The position numbers were made by a program, and so were the translations under genes. The notes beneath the pieces are model-generated. The model was not told the origin of the DNA. It saw only the letters and a program-made list of their open reading frames with translations, and ran no database searches. A stretch of DNA of 28,448 bases from JACDCY01 sp964350145 (GTDB lineage Bacteria > Gemmatimonadota > Gemmatimonadetes > Gemmatimonadales > Gemmatimonadaceae). Below, one piece after another: positions 7,538 through 15,169 of the stretch; positions within the stretch are counted from its first letter, which is position 1, and every line of letters begins with the position of its first letter. The DNA lies in NCBI GenBank assembly GCA_964350145.1, contig CAYGJL010000037.1, positions 1 through 28,448 on the forward strand. Direction: 5' to 3'.

Positions 7538-8512
7538 ATGGTGAGACTCGACGTCGAGCTGAGTCGTTCGCTCTGGCGCGCCGTTCTTGCGGTGACGCTG
7601 GCCGGGCTGTGCGCGCCCGTGATCTCGGCGGCTCAGAGCGGGGACAATCCCTTCGGGCGTTCGCGGCTGTACGTGGATCCCAACTCCAGGGCGAGGCAGA
7701 CCGCGGAGCAGCTGCGCCGCACGCGCCCCGCCGACGCCGCCGCGCTCGAGCGGATCGCTTCGCAGCCGACGGTCAAATGGATGGGCGACTGGAACTCGAA
7801 CATCCGCCGCGACGTGGCGGCCGCGGTGCAGGCCATCTCCCGCACCGGCTCGCTTCCCGTGTTCGTCGCGTACAACATCCCCAATCGCGACTGCGGCTCG
7901 TATTCAGCCGGCGGACAGCGCAATGCCAGCGGCTACAAGCGGTGGATCCGCGAGTTCGCCGAGGGTCTGTCCGGGCGGAAGGCCGTGGTGATCCTGGAGC
8001 CGGACGCGCTCGCCGGCTCGGACTGCCTCAAGCCGGCTCAGCGCGCCGAGCGTTACGCGCTGATGCGCGACGCGGTCCAGGTGCTGAAGGCCAAGAACGC
8101 GGTGGTGTATCTCGACGCGGGCCACGCGAAGTGGCAGCGTCCGGAAGTGATTGCGTCCAGGCTCTCCGAAGCCGCGATAGACATGGCCGACGGCTTCGCG
8201 CTGAACGTCTCTAACTATGTCCCCAACCCGGCGAACATCGCGTACGGCGAGCAGGTGTCGCGGCGCGTGGGCGGCAAGCACTTCATCATAGACACGAGCC
8301 GCAACGGGATCGGCACGGCGAACGGAGAATGGTGCAACGCGCAAGGCCAGGCGCTGGGCGCGGCGCCGACAACGCGGACCGGACACCGGCTGGTGGACGC
8401 GTTCCTTTGGGTGAAGCTTCCCGGCGAATCGGACGGCGAGTGCGGCCGGGGCAACCCGCGCGCCGGACAGTGGTGGACCGAGTACGCTATCGGGCTCGCC
8501 AGGCGCGGGTAA
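7538..8512 (+). CDS. GH6 family beta-1,4-glucanase, secreted
   Basis: A second, shorter GH6 enzyme (324 residues), clearly paralogous to its upstream neighbour along the whole catalytic domain. Catalytic positions are kept: YNIPNRDCG (Asp118, acid), ILEPDALA (Asp156), and KLPGESDG (Asp299, base); YLDAGHAKWQ, GFALNVSNY and GGKHFIIDTSRNG are also present. Unlike the first copy it has an ordinary signal peptide (cleavage expected near residue 31) and no lipobox, so it should be released to the periplasm or exterior. GGAGG (7525-7529) sits 8 nt before the ATG. It ends 5 nt before a large palindrome shared with the convergent DUF3131 gene. No binding module is present. Confidence 0.93.
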   Translation: MVRLDVELSRSLWRAVLAVTLAGLCAPVISAAQSGDNPFGRSRLYVDPNSRARQTAEQLRRTRPADAAALERIASQPTVKWMGDWNSNIRRDVAAAVQAISRTGSLPVFVAYNIPNRDCGSYSAGGQRNASGYKRWIREFAEGLSGRKAVVILEPDALAGSDCLKPAQRAERYALMRDAVQVLKAKNAVVYLDAGHAKWQRPEVIASRLSEAAIDMADGFALNVSNYVPNPANIAYGEQVSRRVGGKHFIIDTSRNGIGTANGEWCNAQGQALGAAPTTRTGHRLVDAFLWVKLPGESDGECGRGNPRAGQWWTEYAIGLARRG

Positions 8513-8517
8513 AGAGC

Positions 8518-8637
8518 AACTACCACATAGAACAGCTAAGCCGAGAGCAACGAGCTAGAAGCTGCCAGCCACGAGCCGCTCGCAGCTGGCAGCTTTCTGC
8601 TGGAAGCTCGCTGCTTGGCGGTTCCAGGTGGCAGTTT
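8518..8637. repeat. ~120 bp palindrome, repeat family 1, copy B
   Basis: The arms are imperfect reverse complements of about 59 nt with a centre near 8578. Read on the plus strand it aligns with the minus strand of copy A (4321-4443), best at 8553-8589 (36 of 37). It fills the gap between the convergent GH6 and DUF3131 genes, overlaps the last two bases of the DUF3131 stop codon, and probably works as a bidirectional transcript end. Confidence 0.85.
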
Positions 8638-9922
8638 ACTGAGTCGCCTGTATCTGCGGCCTTCCACCGCGCAGCTGGTACGCCGCGGCTTCCAGAATCA
8701 CCGCCGCCGTATTGATGTCGTAGGTCTGCGTTGAGGCCGCGGTCTTTTCGTACACACCCGACGACCAGCCGCGGCTGGCGTCGCGCGCCCCCGCCACGAG
8801 GTCCTGCGCTCGCTTCGTGTACGCGCTGGGCATGATCGCGTTCCACGCGAAGGCGCCCTTGGTGCTCACCCACCGCGGTGAATCCATCTCGCTCCCGGGC
8901 TTCGCGATGTCAATCACGAACGGCTTCCGGTTGCAGTACACGCAGTAGTAGTAGAAGTAGTGGGGCGGCACTCCCACGGCGTCCTCGGTGGCGATGGTGA
9001 CCTGGCTGGTCTGGGCGAATCTCGCCTCCTGGGCCCTGAGGACGTTGGCCGCGAGGTCGCGCATCTCCCCCTCGAGGCCGAGTTCCATTGCGAGTAGATA
9101 GAAAGGCTCGCTCAGCAGACGGTCGTTCCAGCGCGCGTCGAGCAGCAGATCCACACCCAGCACCTTCACGGGGCGGCCGTTGGCGCGCAGGTTCAGCGCG
9201 TTGTCCACCTCACCGCCCCAGAGATCGAAGCCCGTGGCCATGTACTGCTCGTACCCGATCCGGCCTTCCTGAAAAGTCCAGGGCTGACCGCTGTTGCCGA
9301 TCAGCTGTCCGTGCAGGTAGCCGTTCTTGATTATCTCGTCGAAGCTGTTCCTGCGCACGATGCGCTCCGCCTGCGCGGCGTACTGCGGCTCGCGCGTCGC
9401 GATCACCTTCAGCGCGACAAGGAGTCGGCCGAGGTCCGTGGCCGACCAGCCGGTGCCGCCCTGCTTGGCGCCGTTGCCCATGGACCCATCGCGCGCGGAG
9501 TACGTCTTGTTGTACACGATTCCGCGAAAGAGCGGCAGGCGCTCGAAAGTATTCAGCGTCTTGCTCGTGCGCACGTCGTATTGCTCCTGCGTGATCAGGC
9601 CTATCTCCTTCGCAGCGTGGAAGGCGAGGAGCTGCGCGCCGACGTCCCAGACCGTGGTGTACGCCCAATCGGGCGTGGCCCGGACGAATCCCGTGGCCGG
9701 CTCGTAGTTCGCTTCCATGTATCGCCACGCGAGGCGCGCCGCGTCCTGGTAGAACGCTCTTTCTTCGGGAGTGAGAGGCGCGCGTGCGACCGCCGCCTGG
9801 CGCGAGCCGTCGGCGCCAAGCTCGACCGCCGTCTCGGCCGCGTTGCTCTCCTGGGCTTGGCTACACGCGTACGCGCTCACCGTCATCCCGCTGACGACGA
9901 GTATCAGACTACCTATTCGCAT
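8636..9922 (-). CDS. DUF3131-family exported protein
   Basis: Recognised from the DUF3131 block: TVWDVGAQLLAFHAAKEIGLI (Trp92-Asp93 onward), then FRGIVYNKTYSARDGSM, GTGWSATDLGRLLVALK, GYEQYMATGFDLWGG, and a C-terminal TQTYDINTAAVILEA. The all-helical pattern fits an alpha/alpha-barrel as in many glycoside hydrolases, but no activity is established that I know of. DUF3131 proteins occur with exopolysaccharide synthases, which fits the divergent cellulose-synthase-like gene. The chosen ATG gives a compact signal peptide with Cys20, possibly lipidated (the AYAC site is not a textbook lipobox). AGGAG lies 13 nt upstream, rather far. In-frame ATGs at 9964 and 10006 are alternatives. The 240 bp up to the divergent gene must hold both promoters; I cannot place them securely. 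Confidence 0.8.
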   Translation of the reverse strand: MRIGSLILVVSGMTVSAYACSQAQESNAAETAVELGADGSRQAAVARAPLTPEERAFYQDAARLAWRYMEANYEPATGFVRATPDWAYTTVWDVGAQLLAFHAAKEIGLITQEQYDVRTSKTLNTFERLPLFRGIVYNKTYSARDGSMGNGAKQGGTGWSATDLGRLLVALKVIATREPQYAAQAERIVRRNSFDEIIKNGYLHGQLIGNSGQPWTFQEGRIGYEQYMATGFDLWGGEVDNALNLRANGRPVKVLGVDLLLDARWNDRLLSEPFYLLAMELGLEGEMRDLAANVLRAQEARFAQTSQVTIATEDAVGVPPHYFYYYCVYCNRKPFVIDIAKPGSEMDSPRWVSTKGAFAWNAIMPSAYTKRAQDLVAGARDASRGWSSGVYEKTAASTQTYDINTAAVILEAAAYQLRGGRPQIQATQ

Positions 9923-10162
9923 CTTGTCTACGAGACTCCTGCTCAATCGGAAGGGTTCGGACATTCTGAGAGACGGAAGTGCAAAGACCAGGCCGCCCCG
10001 AACCATGCGTTCGCATGTGATCTCCGCGCGCTTGCCCGGGAGTGAACACGTATGGGCACATAACTGGCACTGTGCGACTCGTCACGGCCCGAACCGCGGG
10101 TCTGCGTCCGCCCAACCACAGGGCCGGAGGCCTGGGGTGATACCAGCCGATCCAATGCCAGA

Positions 10163-12538
10163 ATGCAGCGCGAATTGACCTCTCAGGACACTGGTACCGC
10201 CGCGCCTCAGCCGGAGGGGCGTGTCGCCACGCCGGTAGTGCCGGAGTGGCGCGAAAGGGTGATTCGAACGGTCGCCGTGATCGCGGTGCTGTACGCGACG
10301 TATTGGATCTGGTGGCGCTGGACCAGCACGATCAACACCGAGCCCAGGGCGATCGTGCCCTCGCTCCTGCTGATGCTGGCGGAGACGTGGGCGTACCTCA
10401 ACATGTGCATGTTCGTGTTCCTGGTGTGGCGGCTCAGGCAGCGCGACCCGGGCCCGGCGCCGCCCGGCAAGACGGTCGACGTCTTCATCACCTGCTACGA
10501 CGAGCCGCTGGAAGTGCTGCGCAGGACCGCGATGGGCGCGCGCGCCATCCGGTATCCGCACCGCACGTACATGCTGGACGACGGCAAGCGGGAAGAGGTT
10601 CGCGCAATGGCCGCGGAGCTCGGCATCGGCTACATCCGGCGTGTCGGCAACGCGAACGCCAAGGCCGGCAACCTCAACTTCGCGCTGAGCGTGACCAAGG
10701 GTGAGTTCATCCTGCAGCTCGACGCGGACCATGTCCCGCTGCCAGGCATCATCGACCGGATGCTCGGCCACTTCAGCGATCCGAAGATGGCGGTGGTGCA
10801 GTCGCCGCAGGATTTCTACAACGTGGATTCGTTCACCCACATCGTGAACGACGAGGGACGGCGGCTCTGGGAAGAGAACCGGATCTTCTACTCGCTGATC
10901 CAGCCGGGGCGCGACTACTGGAACGCGTCGTTTTTCTGCGGCAGCTGCGGGATTCTCCGGCGGTCCGCTCTTGAAGACATCGGCGGGTTCGCTTCGCAAA
11001 CCATCATTGAGGACATGGAGACGACGATCGAGCTGCAGGCGAAGGGCTGGAAGTCGGGCTATCACAACGAGACGCTCGCCTACGGCCTGGCTCCCGGCGC
11101 GGCCGCGGCGTACCACGTGCAGCGCCTCCGCTGGGGCCAGGGCGCGATGCAGGTGCTGCGGAAGATCAAGCCGCTCACCAAGCGCGGCCTGACGTTTCCG
11201 CAGCGGCTCAATTACTTCGCTGGCACGGTGACGTATTTCGAGGGATGGCAGAAGGCGATCTTCTACCTGATGCCGCTGTTCTTCTTCTTCACCGGCATCC
11301 TTCCGGTCGCGGGGAACGAGCGCGAGTTCCTTGTGCGGCTGGTGCCATACCTGATCCTTTCGATTCTCGCGTTCGAGCTGCTGTCACGCGGCACGGGCTA
11401 CCTGCTGATTACGGAACGGTTCACCATGATACGTGTCTGGACGTACATGATGGCCGCGCTCGCGATCTTCACCAAGCGTCCGCTCAAGTTCAACGTGACG
11501 CCGAAGGGGAAGACGGCGGTGCCCGTGAGCGCGTACGCGCCGCAGCTCGTGCTACTGCTGCTCTCGATAGCGGCGCCTATATGGGCGACCTTCGCGTGGT
11601 ATCATGGGTGGATCAATTACACCGCGCCCGGTTGGGGAGCGCTCGCGTTCTGGGTCAATCTCGTGTGGGTCCTGTGGAACGTCAGCTTCGCCTGGTACGT
11701 CGTGCGGCACACGTTAAAGATGCGGCAGCAGCGGCAGGATCACCGGTTCGTCGATCAGCTCCCGATCCAGGTCAGGGCCGAGGGTGGAGAGACCGCGACC
11801 ATCTTTCCCGCGATAACCGTGGACCTGAACCCGGCGGGCCTCGGCTTCCGCGCGACGCACAAGGTGGAAGAGGGCACGCGGGTCGCCATCCAGCTGCCGC
11901 TGGCGACAGAGCGAGTGTGGACGAGCGGCGAAGTCCGCTTCGTGCACCTCGAGCCGTCGCGGTTCGGCGACGTGTACATGCACGGGGTGGAGTTCGGCGA
12001 CATGCCCATCGAAGTGCGCGACGCGATCGAGCTGCACTGCACGCAGCATGCGATGCCGATGTGGCGGCTCAAGTACCGGCAGTCCATCGACATCATGACC
12101 CGCACGGCCGAGCTGGTCCACAATCTCCGCGGCGACCGCCGGCGGATCATTGGACTTCCGGCGACCGTCGCGCTGATGAACGACACGGGTGAGGATCCGG
12201 TCGAGCTGCCGCAGATGCTCATTCTCGAAGAGATGAGCGCGAAAGGCGCGAGGGTGCTCGGAGATGCCCCGATTGCGCCCGGGACCGCGATCACCGTGAT
12301 GGTGTCCGGGGCGCGGATCAGCCTTGCCGGAATCGTCCGACACGTGCGTACGCTCGAGACTCCCGTTCAGGTGTTGTTCAGCATGGGTGTGGAGTTGAGC
12401 GCGCAGCAAGTTCCCGAGCAACTGCCGGAGAAAGCGCTCGTCACCGGCGGAAATGACGAGTCGGGCCTGCCGCTCCTCGACGCGGGCGATGAAGTCCCAC
12501 TTTTGTATGGAGATCGCGACGCCGGTGCCAAACGATAA
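10163..12538 (+). CDS. bcsA: Cellulose-synthase-like GT2 with two C-terminal PilZ domains
   Basis: A processive inner-membrane glycosyltransferase that should polymerise UDP-glucose into beta-1,4-glucan and export it. Two N-terminal membrane helices (about 34-54 and 66-90) precede the GT2 domain, with Asp139-Asp140, DADH (187-190), FFCGS (257-261), IIED (281-284) and QRLRW (320-324). Further helices follow, with the gating-loop motif FNVTPK (443-448) typical of BcsA. PilZ domain 1 has RQDHR (524-528) as RxxxR and DLNPAG (554-559), where Asn replaces the usual Ser of D/NxSxxG. A second PilZ-like domain has RGDRR (656-660) and EMSAKG (690-695). c-di-GMP activation is therefore likely. BcsA normally needs BcsB; none is encoded nearby. 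Start ATG has no strong Shine-Dalgarno. Product identity (cellulose versus another glucan) is inferred. Confidence 0.9.
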   Translation: MQRELTSQDTGTAAPQPEGRVATPVVPEWRERVIRTVAVIAVLYATYWIWWRWTSTINTEPRAIVPSLLLMLAETWAYLNMCMFVFLVWRLRQRDPGPAPPGKTVDVFITCYDEPLEVLRRTAMGARAIRYPHRTYMLDDGKREEVRAMAAELGIGYIRRVGNANAKAGNLNFALSVTKGEFILQLDADHVPLPGIIDRMLGHFSDPKMAVVQSPQDFYNVDSFTHIVNDEGRRLWEENRIFYSLIQPGRDYWNASFFCGSCGILRRSALEDIGGFASQTIIEDMETTIELQAKGWKSGYHNETLAYGLAPGAAAAYHVQRLRWGQGAMQVLRKIKPLTKRGLTFPQRLNYFAGTVTYFEGWQKAIFYLMPLFFFFTGILPVAGNEREFLVRLVPYLILSILAFELLSRGTGYLLITERFTMIRVWTYMMAALAIFTKRPLKFNVTPKGKTAVPVSAYAPQLVLLLLSIAAPIWATFAWYHGWINYTAPGWGALAFWVNLVWVLWNVSFAWYVVRHTLKMRQQRQDHRFVDQLPIQVRAEGGETATIFPAITVDLNPAGLGFRATHKVEEGTRVAIQLPLATERVWTSGEVRFVHLEPSRFGDVYMHGVEFGDMPIEVRDAIELHCTQHAMPMWRLKYRQSIDIMTRTAELVHNLRGDRRRIIGLPATVALMNDTGEDPVELPQMLILEEMSAKGARVLGDAPIAPGTAITVMVSGARISLAGIVRHVRTLETPVQVLFSMGVELSAQQVPEQLPEKALVTGGNDESGLPLLDAGDEVPLLYGDRDAGAKR

Positions 12539-12542
12539 GACG

Positions 12543-14171
12543 ATGACCTCCCATGCGGCTGCAGGCGTTCCGGCAGAGGACGCGCCGATAGTGGTTCATG
12601 GGCCCGTTAACAGCGGTGGCGGTAACACCGCCGAATACCTGTCCGCGGTGGCCGACGCTGCTCTCCCATCTCCGTTGCGCGCCGGTCAGCCGCGAACGCT
12701 CGGCGACGCGGAAGGTGCCGGCATTCCGGACGTAGGCCCATCTCGCGGTGACAGCGGCGTCGCCCCGCCCGGCGAGGGCTCTCTCGCGGCGCGTCGCGCC
12801 TACAGTCTCGATGCGTTGCGGGGGCTGTTCCTGATTCTGATGACGCTCGGCTTCGCGATTCACGGCGACTATTTCCCGGACTGGATGTACCATCGCCAGT
12901 TTCCGCCGCCGGGGAACCTCGTGGACGTTCCGGGCATCGCGTGGCGCGATCTTGCGTACGCTGCCTTCCTCTTCACGATGGCGGCGGCGCTGCCGATTAC
13001 TCTTTCGCGCCGCATCGAAAAAGGCGAGACCGAGGTCGCGATCGTGCTGGCCGCGATCCGCCGCTTCTTCATGCTGTTCATGTTCGCGCTGCTGATCGCG
13101 CACTCCAACACGTTCTTCACTGGGTATACCCAGGAAGCTCGCGCGTTGGCAATCGCGGGGTTCGCGATCATGTTCCTGATTTTCACCCGGCGGCGCGAGG
13201 ATTGGGACGCGCGCTGGCACACGATCGTCAATCGCGCCGGCTGGGTGGCCGCGGTTCTATTTCTAGCGCTCTCGCCGCTCCTGTACGACAGCACGTTCAC
13301 GCCGACGCGCCGCGACGACATCATTGCCGGGCTGGCATTCGCGGCGCTGTCCGGCTCGATCATCTGGTATTTCACGCGCGACAATCTCAACGCGCGCCTC
13401 GTGGTCCTGGCCGCGACTCTCGCGCTGTACCTCGGCGCCCGGGGCGAAGGCTGGATCCAGTCGTTCTGGTGGAGCTCTCCCGCGCCGTGGCTGTTCGGGC
13501 CGAGTCAGCTCACTCTGCTCGCGGTGGTCATTCCCGGTACGATCGCCGGCGACATCCTGCTCAAATGGATGCGGACACCCGCCACGCCGGACGCGCGTGG
13601 AACGTGGAGTGGAGCGCGGATCACGCTACTGATCGTGTTGAGTCTCGTGGTTGCTCCGCTCGTCGTGGTTGGACTGTACAGCCGCTGGGTGCAGGGCACG
13701 ACCCAGCTCGCGATCGCGCTGTGCGCCGTCGGCGCGCTTCTTACATGGCGTCCGACTTCACCCACCGAGCTTCTGCTGCGCCGCCTTTTTTCGTGGGCCG
13801 CACTCTGGCTCATCCTCGGTCTCGTCCTCGATCCGTTCGAGGGAGGAATAAAAAAGGTTCCGGACACGCTGTCGTATTTCTTCACGGTCACCGGTGTCAC
13901 CATGATGGTCATGGTCGCTCTGGTGGCGATCGTGGACATACGCGGCTGGCGAAAGGCGGTACGCCCACTGATCGACGTGGGGCACAACCCGATGCTGATG
14001 TACGTGTTGTACACGGTGTTCCTCAATTCCGTGCTCGAGCTTATTCCGTCGATGCGCCCCCTTTTTCGGGGCTCCCCCGGTGAATCGATCCTCAGGAGCC
14101 TGGTTACAACCGTGCTGGTCGTTCTGATAGTCCAGATTTTCACCCGGAAACGAATATTCTGGCGGACTTGA
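12543..14171 (+). CDS. DUF5009-type multipass membrane acyltransferase
   Basis: A polytopic membrane protein. After about 80 disordered residues comes RRAYSLDALRGLFLILMTLG, the first helix of the DUF5009/HGSNAT-like (NagX-like) acyltransferase group, followed by about ten more hydrophobic helices and an FDVGHNP-like segment (IDVGHNPMLMYVLYT) near the end. Relatives move acetyl groups from cytoplasmic acetyl-CoA to sugars on the other side of the membrane. Next to a glucan synthase, the natural guess is O-acylation of the polymer or of an envelope sugar; this is inference. The ATG at 12543 is 4 nt after the synthase stop, so coupling is likely. In-frame starts at 12507 and 12453, inside the synthase gene, cannot be excluded. 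Confidence 0.8.
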   Translation: MTSHAAAGVPAEDAPIVVHGPVNSGGGNTAEYLSAVADAALPSPLRAGQPRTLGDAEGAGIPDVGPSRGDSGVAPPGEGSLAARRAYSLDALRGLFLILMTLGFAIHGDYFPDWMYHRQFPPPGNLVDVPGIAWRDLAYAAFLFTMAAALPITLSRRIEKGETEVAIVLAAIRRFFMLFMFALLIAHSNTFFTGYTQEARALAIAGFAIMFLIFTRRREDWDARWHTIVNRAGWVAAVLFLALSPLLYDSTFTPTRRDDIIAGLAFAALSGSIIWYFTRDNLNARLVVLAATLALYLGARGEGWIQSFWWSSPAPWLFGPSQLTLLAVVIPGTIAGDILLKWMRTPATPDARGTWSGARITLLIVLSLVVAPLVVVGLYSRWVQGTTQLAIALCAVGALLTWRPTSPTELLLRRLFSWAALWLILGLVLDPFEGGIKKVPDTLSYFFTVTGVTMMVMVALVAIVDIRGWRKAVRPLIDVGHNPMLMYVLYTVFLNSVLELIPSMRPLFRGSPGESILRSLVTTVLVVLIVQIFTRKRIFWRT

Positions 14172-14186
14172 TGGCAGCGTTGGACC

Positions 14187-14220
14187 GGCCCTTGCATTTC
14201 ACAGGGGCATTAGAAGGGCC
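14187..14220 (+). other. Leader inverted repeat before the small outer-membrane protein
   Basis: GGCCCTT (14187-14193) pairs perfectly with AAGGGCC (14214-14220) over a 20-nt loop. No U-tract follows, so a terminator is unlikely. Confidence 0.35.
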
Positions 14221-14239
14221 AAAGGCGATGGCCATCAAG

Positions 14240-14261
14240 CACGTAACTGACACGTAACTGA
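14240..14261 (+). repeat. Perfect 11-nt tandem repeat upstream of the outer-membrane protein gene
   Basis: CACGTAACTGA occurs twice in a row, ending 12 nt before the chosen start codon. Each unit holds a CACGT half-site. It could be a regulator-binding site or a recent slip duplication. Confidence 0.6.
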
Positions 14262-14273
14262 ATGGAGTACACG

Positions 14274-14993
14274 ATGATCATTAAATCGAAGCGAGCTGCG
14301 CTCCTTGGGAGTTTCATCTTCTCGCTTTTTGCTCTTGCCCAACCCGTGGCCGCGCAGTGGAATGTGACGGGCGTCGGAGTGGCTGAATACGACACTGAAG
14401 AGACCCTGCTGTTGCTTGCCGGCGTCAGCGCAGGACCGGGAGGGGTCGGCTGGTCCCCGCTGCTCGGCGTCCAGACGTACTACCTGACGTACAAGGTACC
14501 GACAGAAACCAAGAGCGTGTTCTCAGTCCGGCCGTATGCCGGCCTCAGAAACACATTCCCGGGCGGCTCGCTCGCGTTCACGGCCGGATACGCTTTCGTG
14601 AGCGACGACGACAGCCCCGGCCCGCTCGGCACCGGCGTAGCCGACAGCCGTGATGGAGTGGTGGTCAGTGGCGCGCTCGATCACTGGGGCACCGGCGGAC
14701 CGCTGGGTTATCAGCTGCTTGCCAGCTACAACTTCGGTGGAGAATCGTTCTGGGGTCGCGGTCGTGTTACGACGCGCGTCAGCCAATTCGCCAACGGGGG
14801 GCAGTTCCGCGTGGGCGGCGAAGTCGCGTATGCCAACTCGGGCGACTTCAGCATGACGCAGCCGGGGCTCGTCGCTGAGTGGCACAATGGGACCGGCTTC
14901 ATTCTCGGATTCGGTGTCGGCCGGAAGATTATCGCGGACGCCGACGATGCCACGTTCTTCCGGATCGAGACGGTACTTCCGCTGAGCAGATAG
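14274..14993 (+). CDS. Small outer-membrane beta-barrel-like protein
   Basis: A 239-residue exported protein with a clear signal peptide ending QPVAAQ. The mature part is built of alternating polar/hydrophobic strands rich in Gly, Tyr, Phe and Trp (for example YAGLRNTFPGG, LTYKVPTE, GYQLLASYNFGG, FILGFGVGRKI), typical of a small beta-barrel. It follows the glucan synthase and the acyltransferase on the same strand. A role in exporting or anchoring the polymer, as BcsC or BcsS proteins do elsewhere, is attractive, but I see no secure motif for either. GGAG (14264-14267) is 6 nt from this ATG. An in-frame ATG at 14262 lies ahead of the Shine-Dalgarno and is less likely. Confidence 0.75.
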   Translation: MIIKSKRAALLGSFIFSLFALAQPVAAQWNVTGVGVAEYDTEETLLLLAGVSAGPGGVGWSPLLGVQTYYLTYKVPTETKSVFSVRPYAGLRNTFPGGSLAFTAGYAFVSDDDSPGPLGTGVADSRDGVVVSGALDHWGTGGPLGYQLLASYNFGGESFWGRGRVTTRVSQFANGGQFRVGGEVAYANSGDFSMTQPGLVAEWHNGTGFILGFGVGRKIIADADDATFFRIETVLPLSR

Positions 14994-15046
14994 CTCGCGG
15001 CCACTAGTACATCGCCCCTTCCCGGAATTTGGGATCGCTGAATCGT

Positions 15047-15063
15047 CGGGCGGGATCCGCCCG
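15047..15063 (+). terminator. Short GC hairpin after the glucan locus, possible transcript end
   Basis: CGGGCGG and CCGCCCG form a perfect 7-bp stem over a GAT loop, 54 nt past the outer-membrane protein stop. No U-tract follows. AT-richer sequence (about 15087-15125) downstream could hold the promoter of the next gene. Confidence 0.35.
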
Positions 15064-15169
15064 GCGGCTCGGCTTGGCGGGGCATGCGGTTTGCATAAAC
15101 AGAGTTTTGTTTGACGGTTATTGCGCGCCTGGCCCTCCGAGCCGGCCGCCGAGCCCAAGGAGCGGTGCG

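Noticed and set aside
10136..10148. GGTGATACCAGCC just before the glucan synthase resembles part of the synthetic theophylline aptamer
   Set aside because: Only one strand of that aptamer is matched and it is not a natural riboswitch; no GEMM or other known aptamer core is seen in this gap.
14274..14993. Assignment of the small barrel protein as BcsS or BcsC
   Set aside because: There is no TPR region and no motif I can match with confidence; context alone is not enough.
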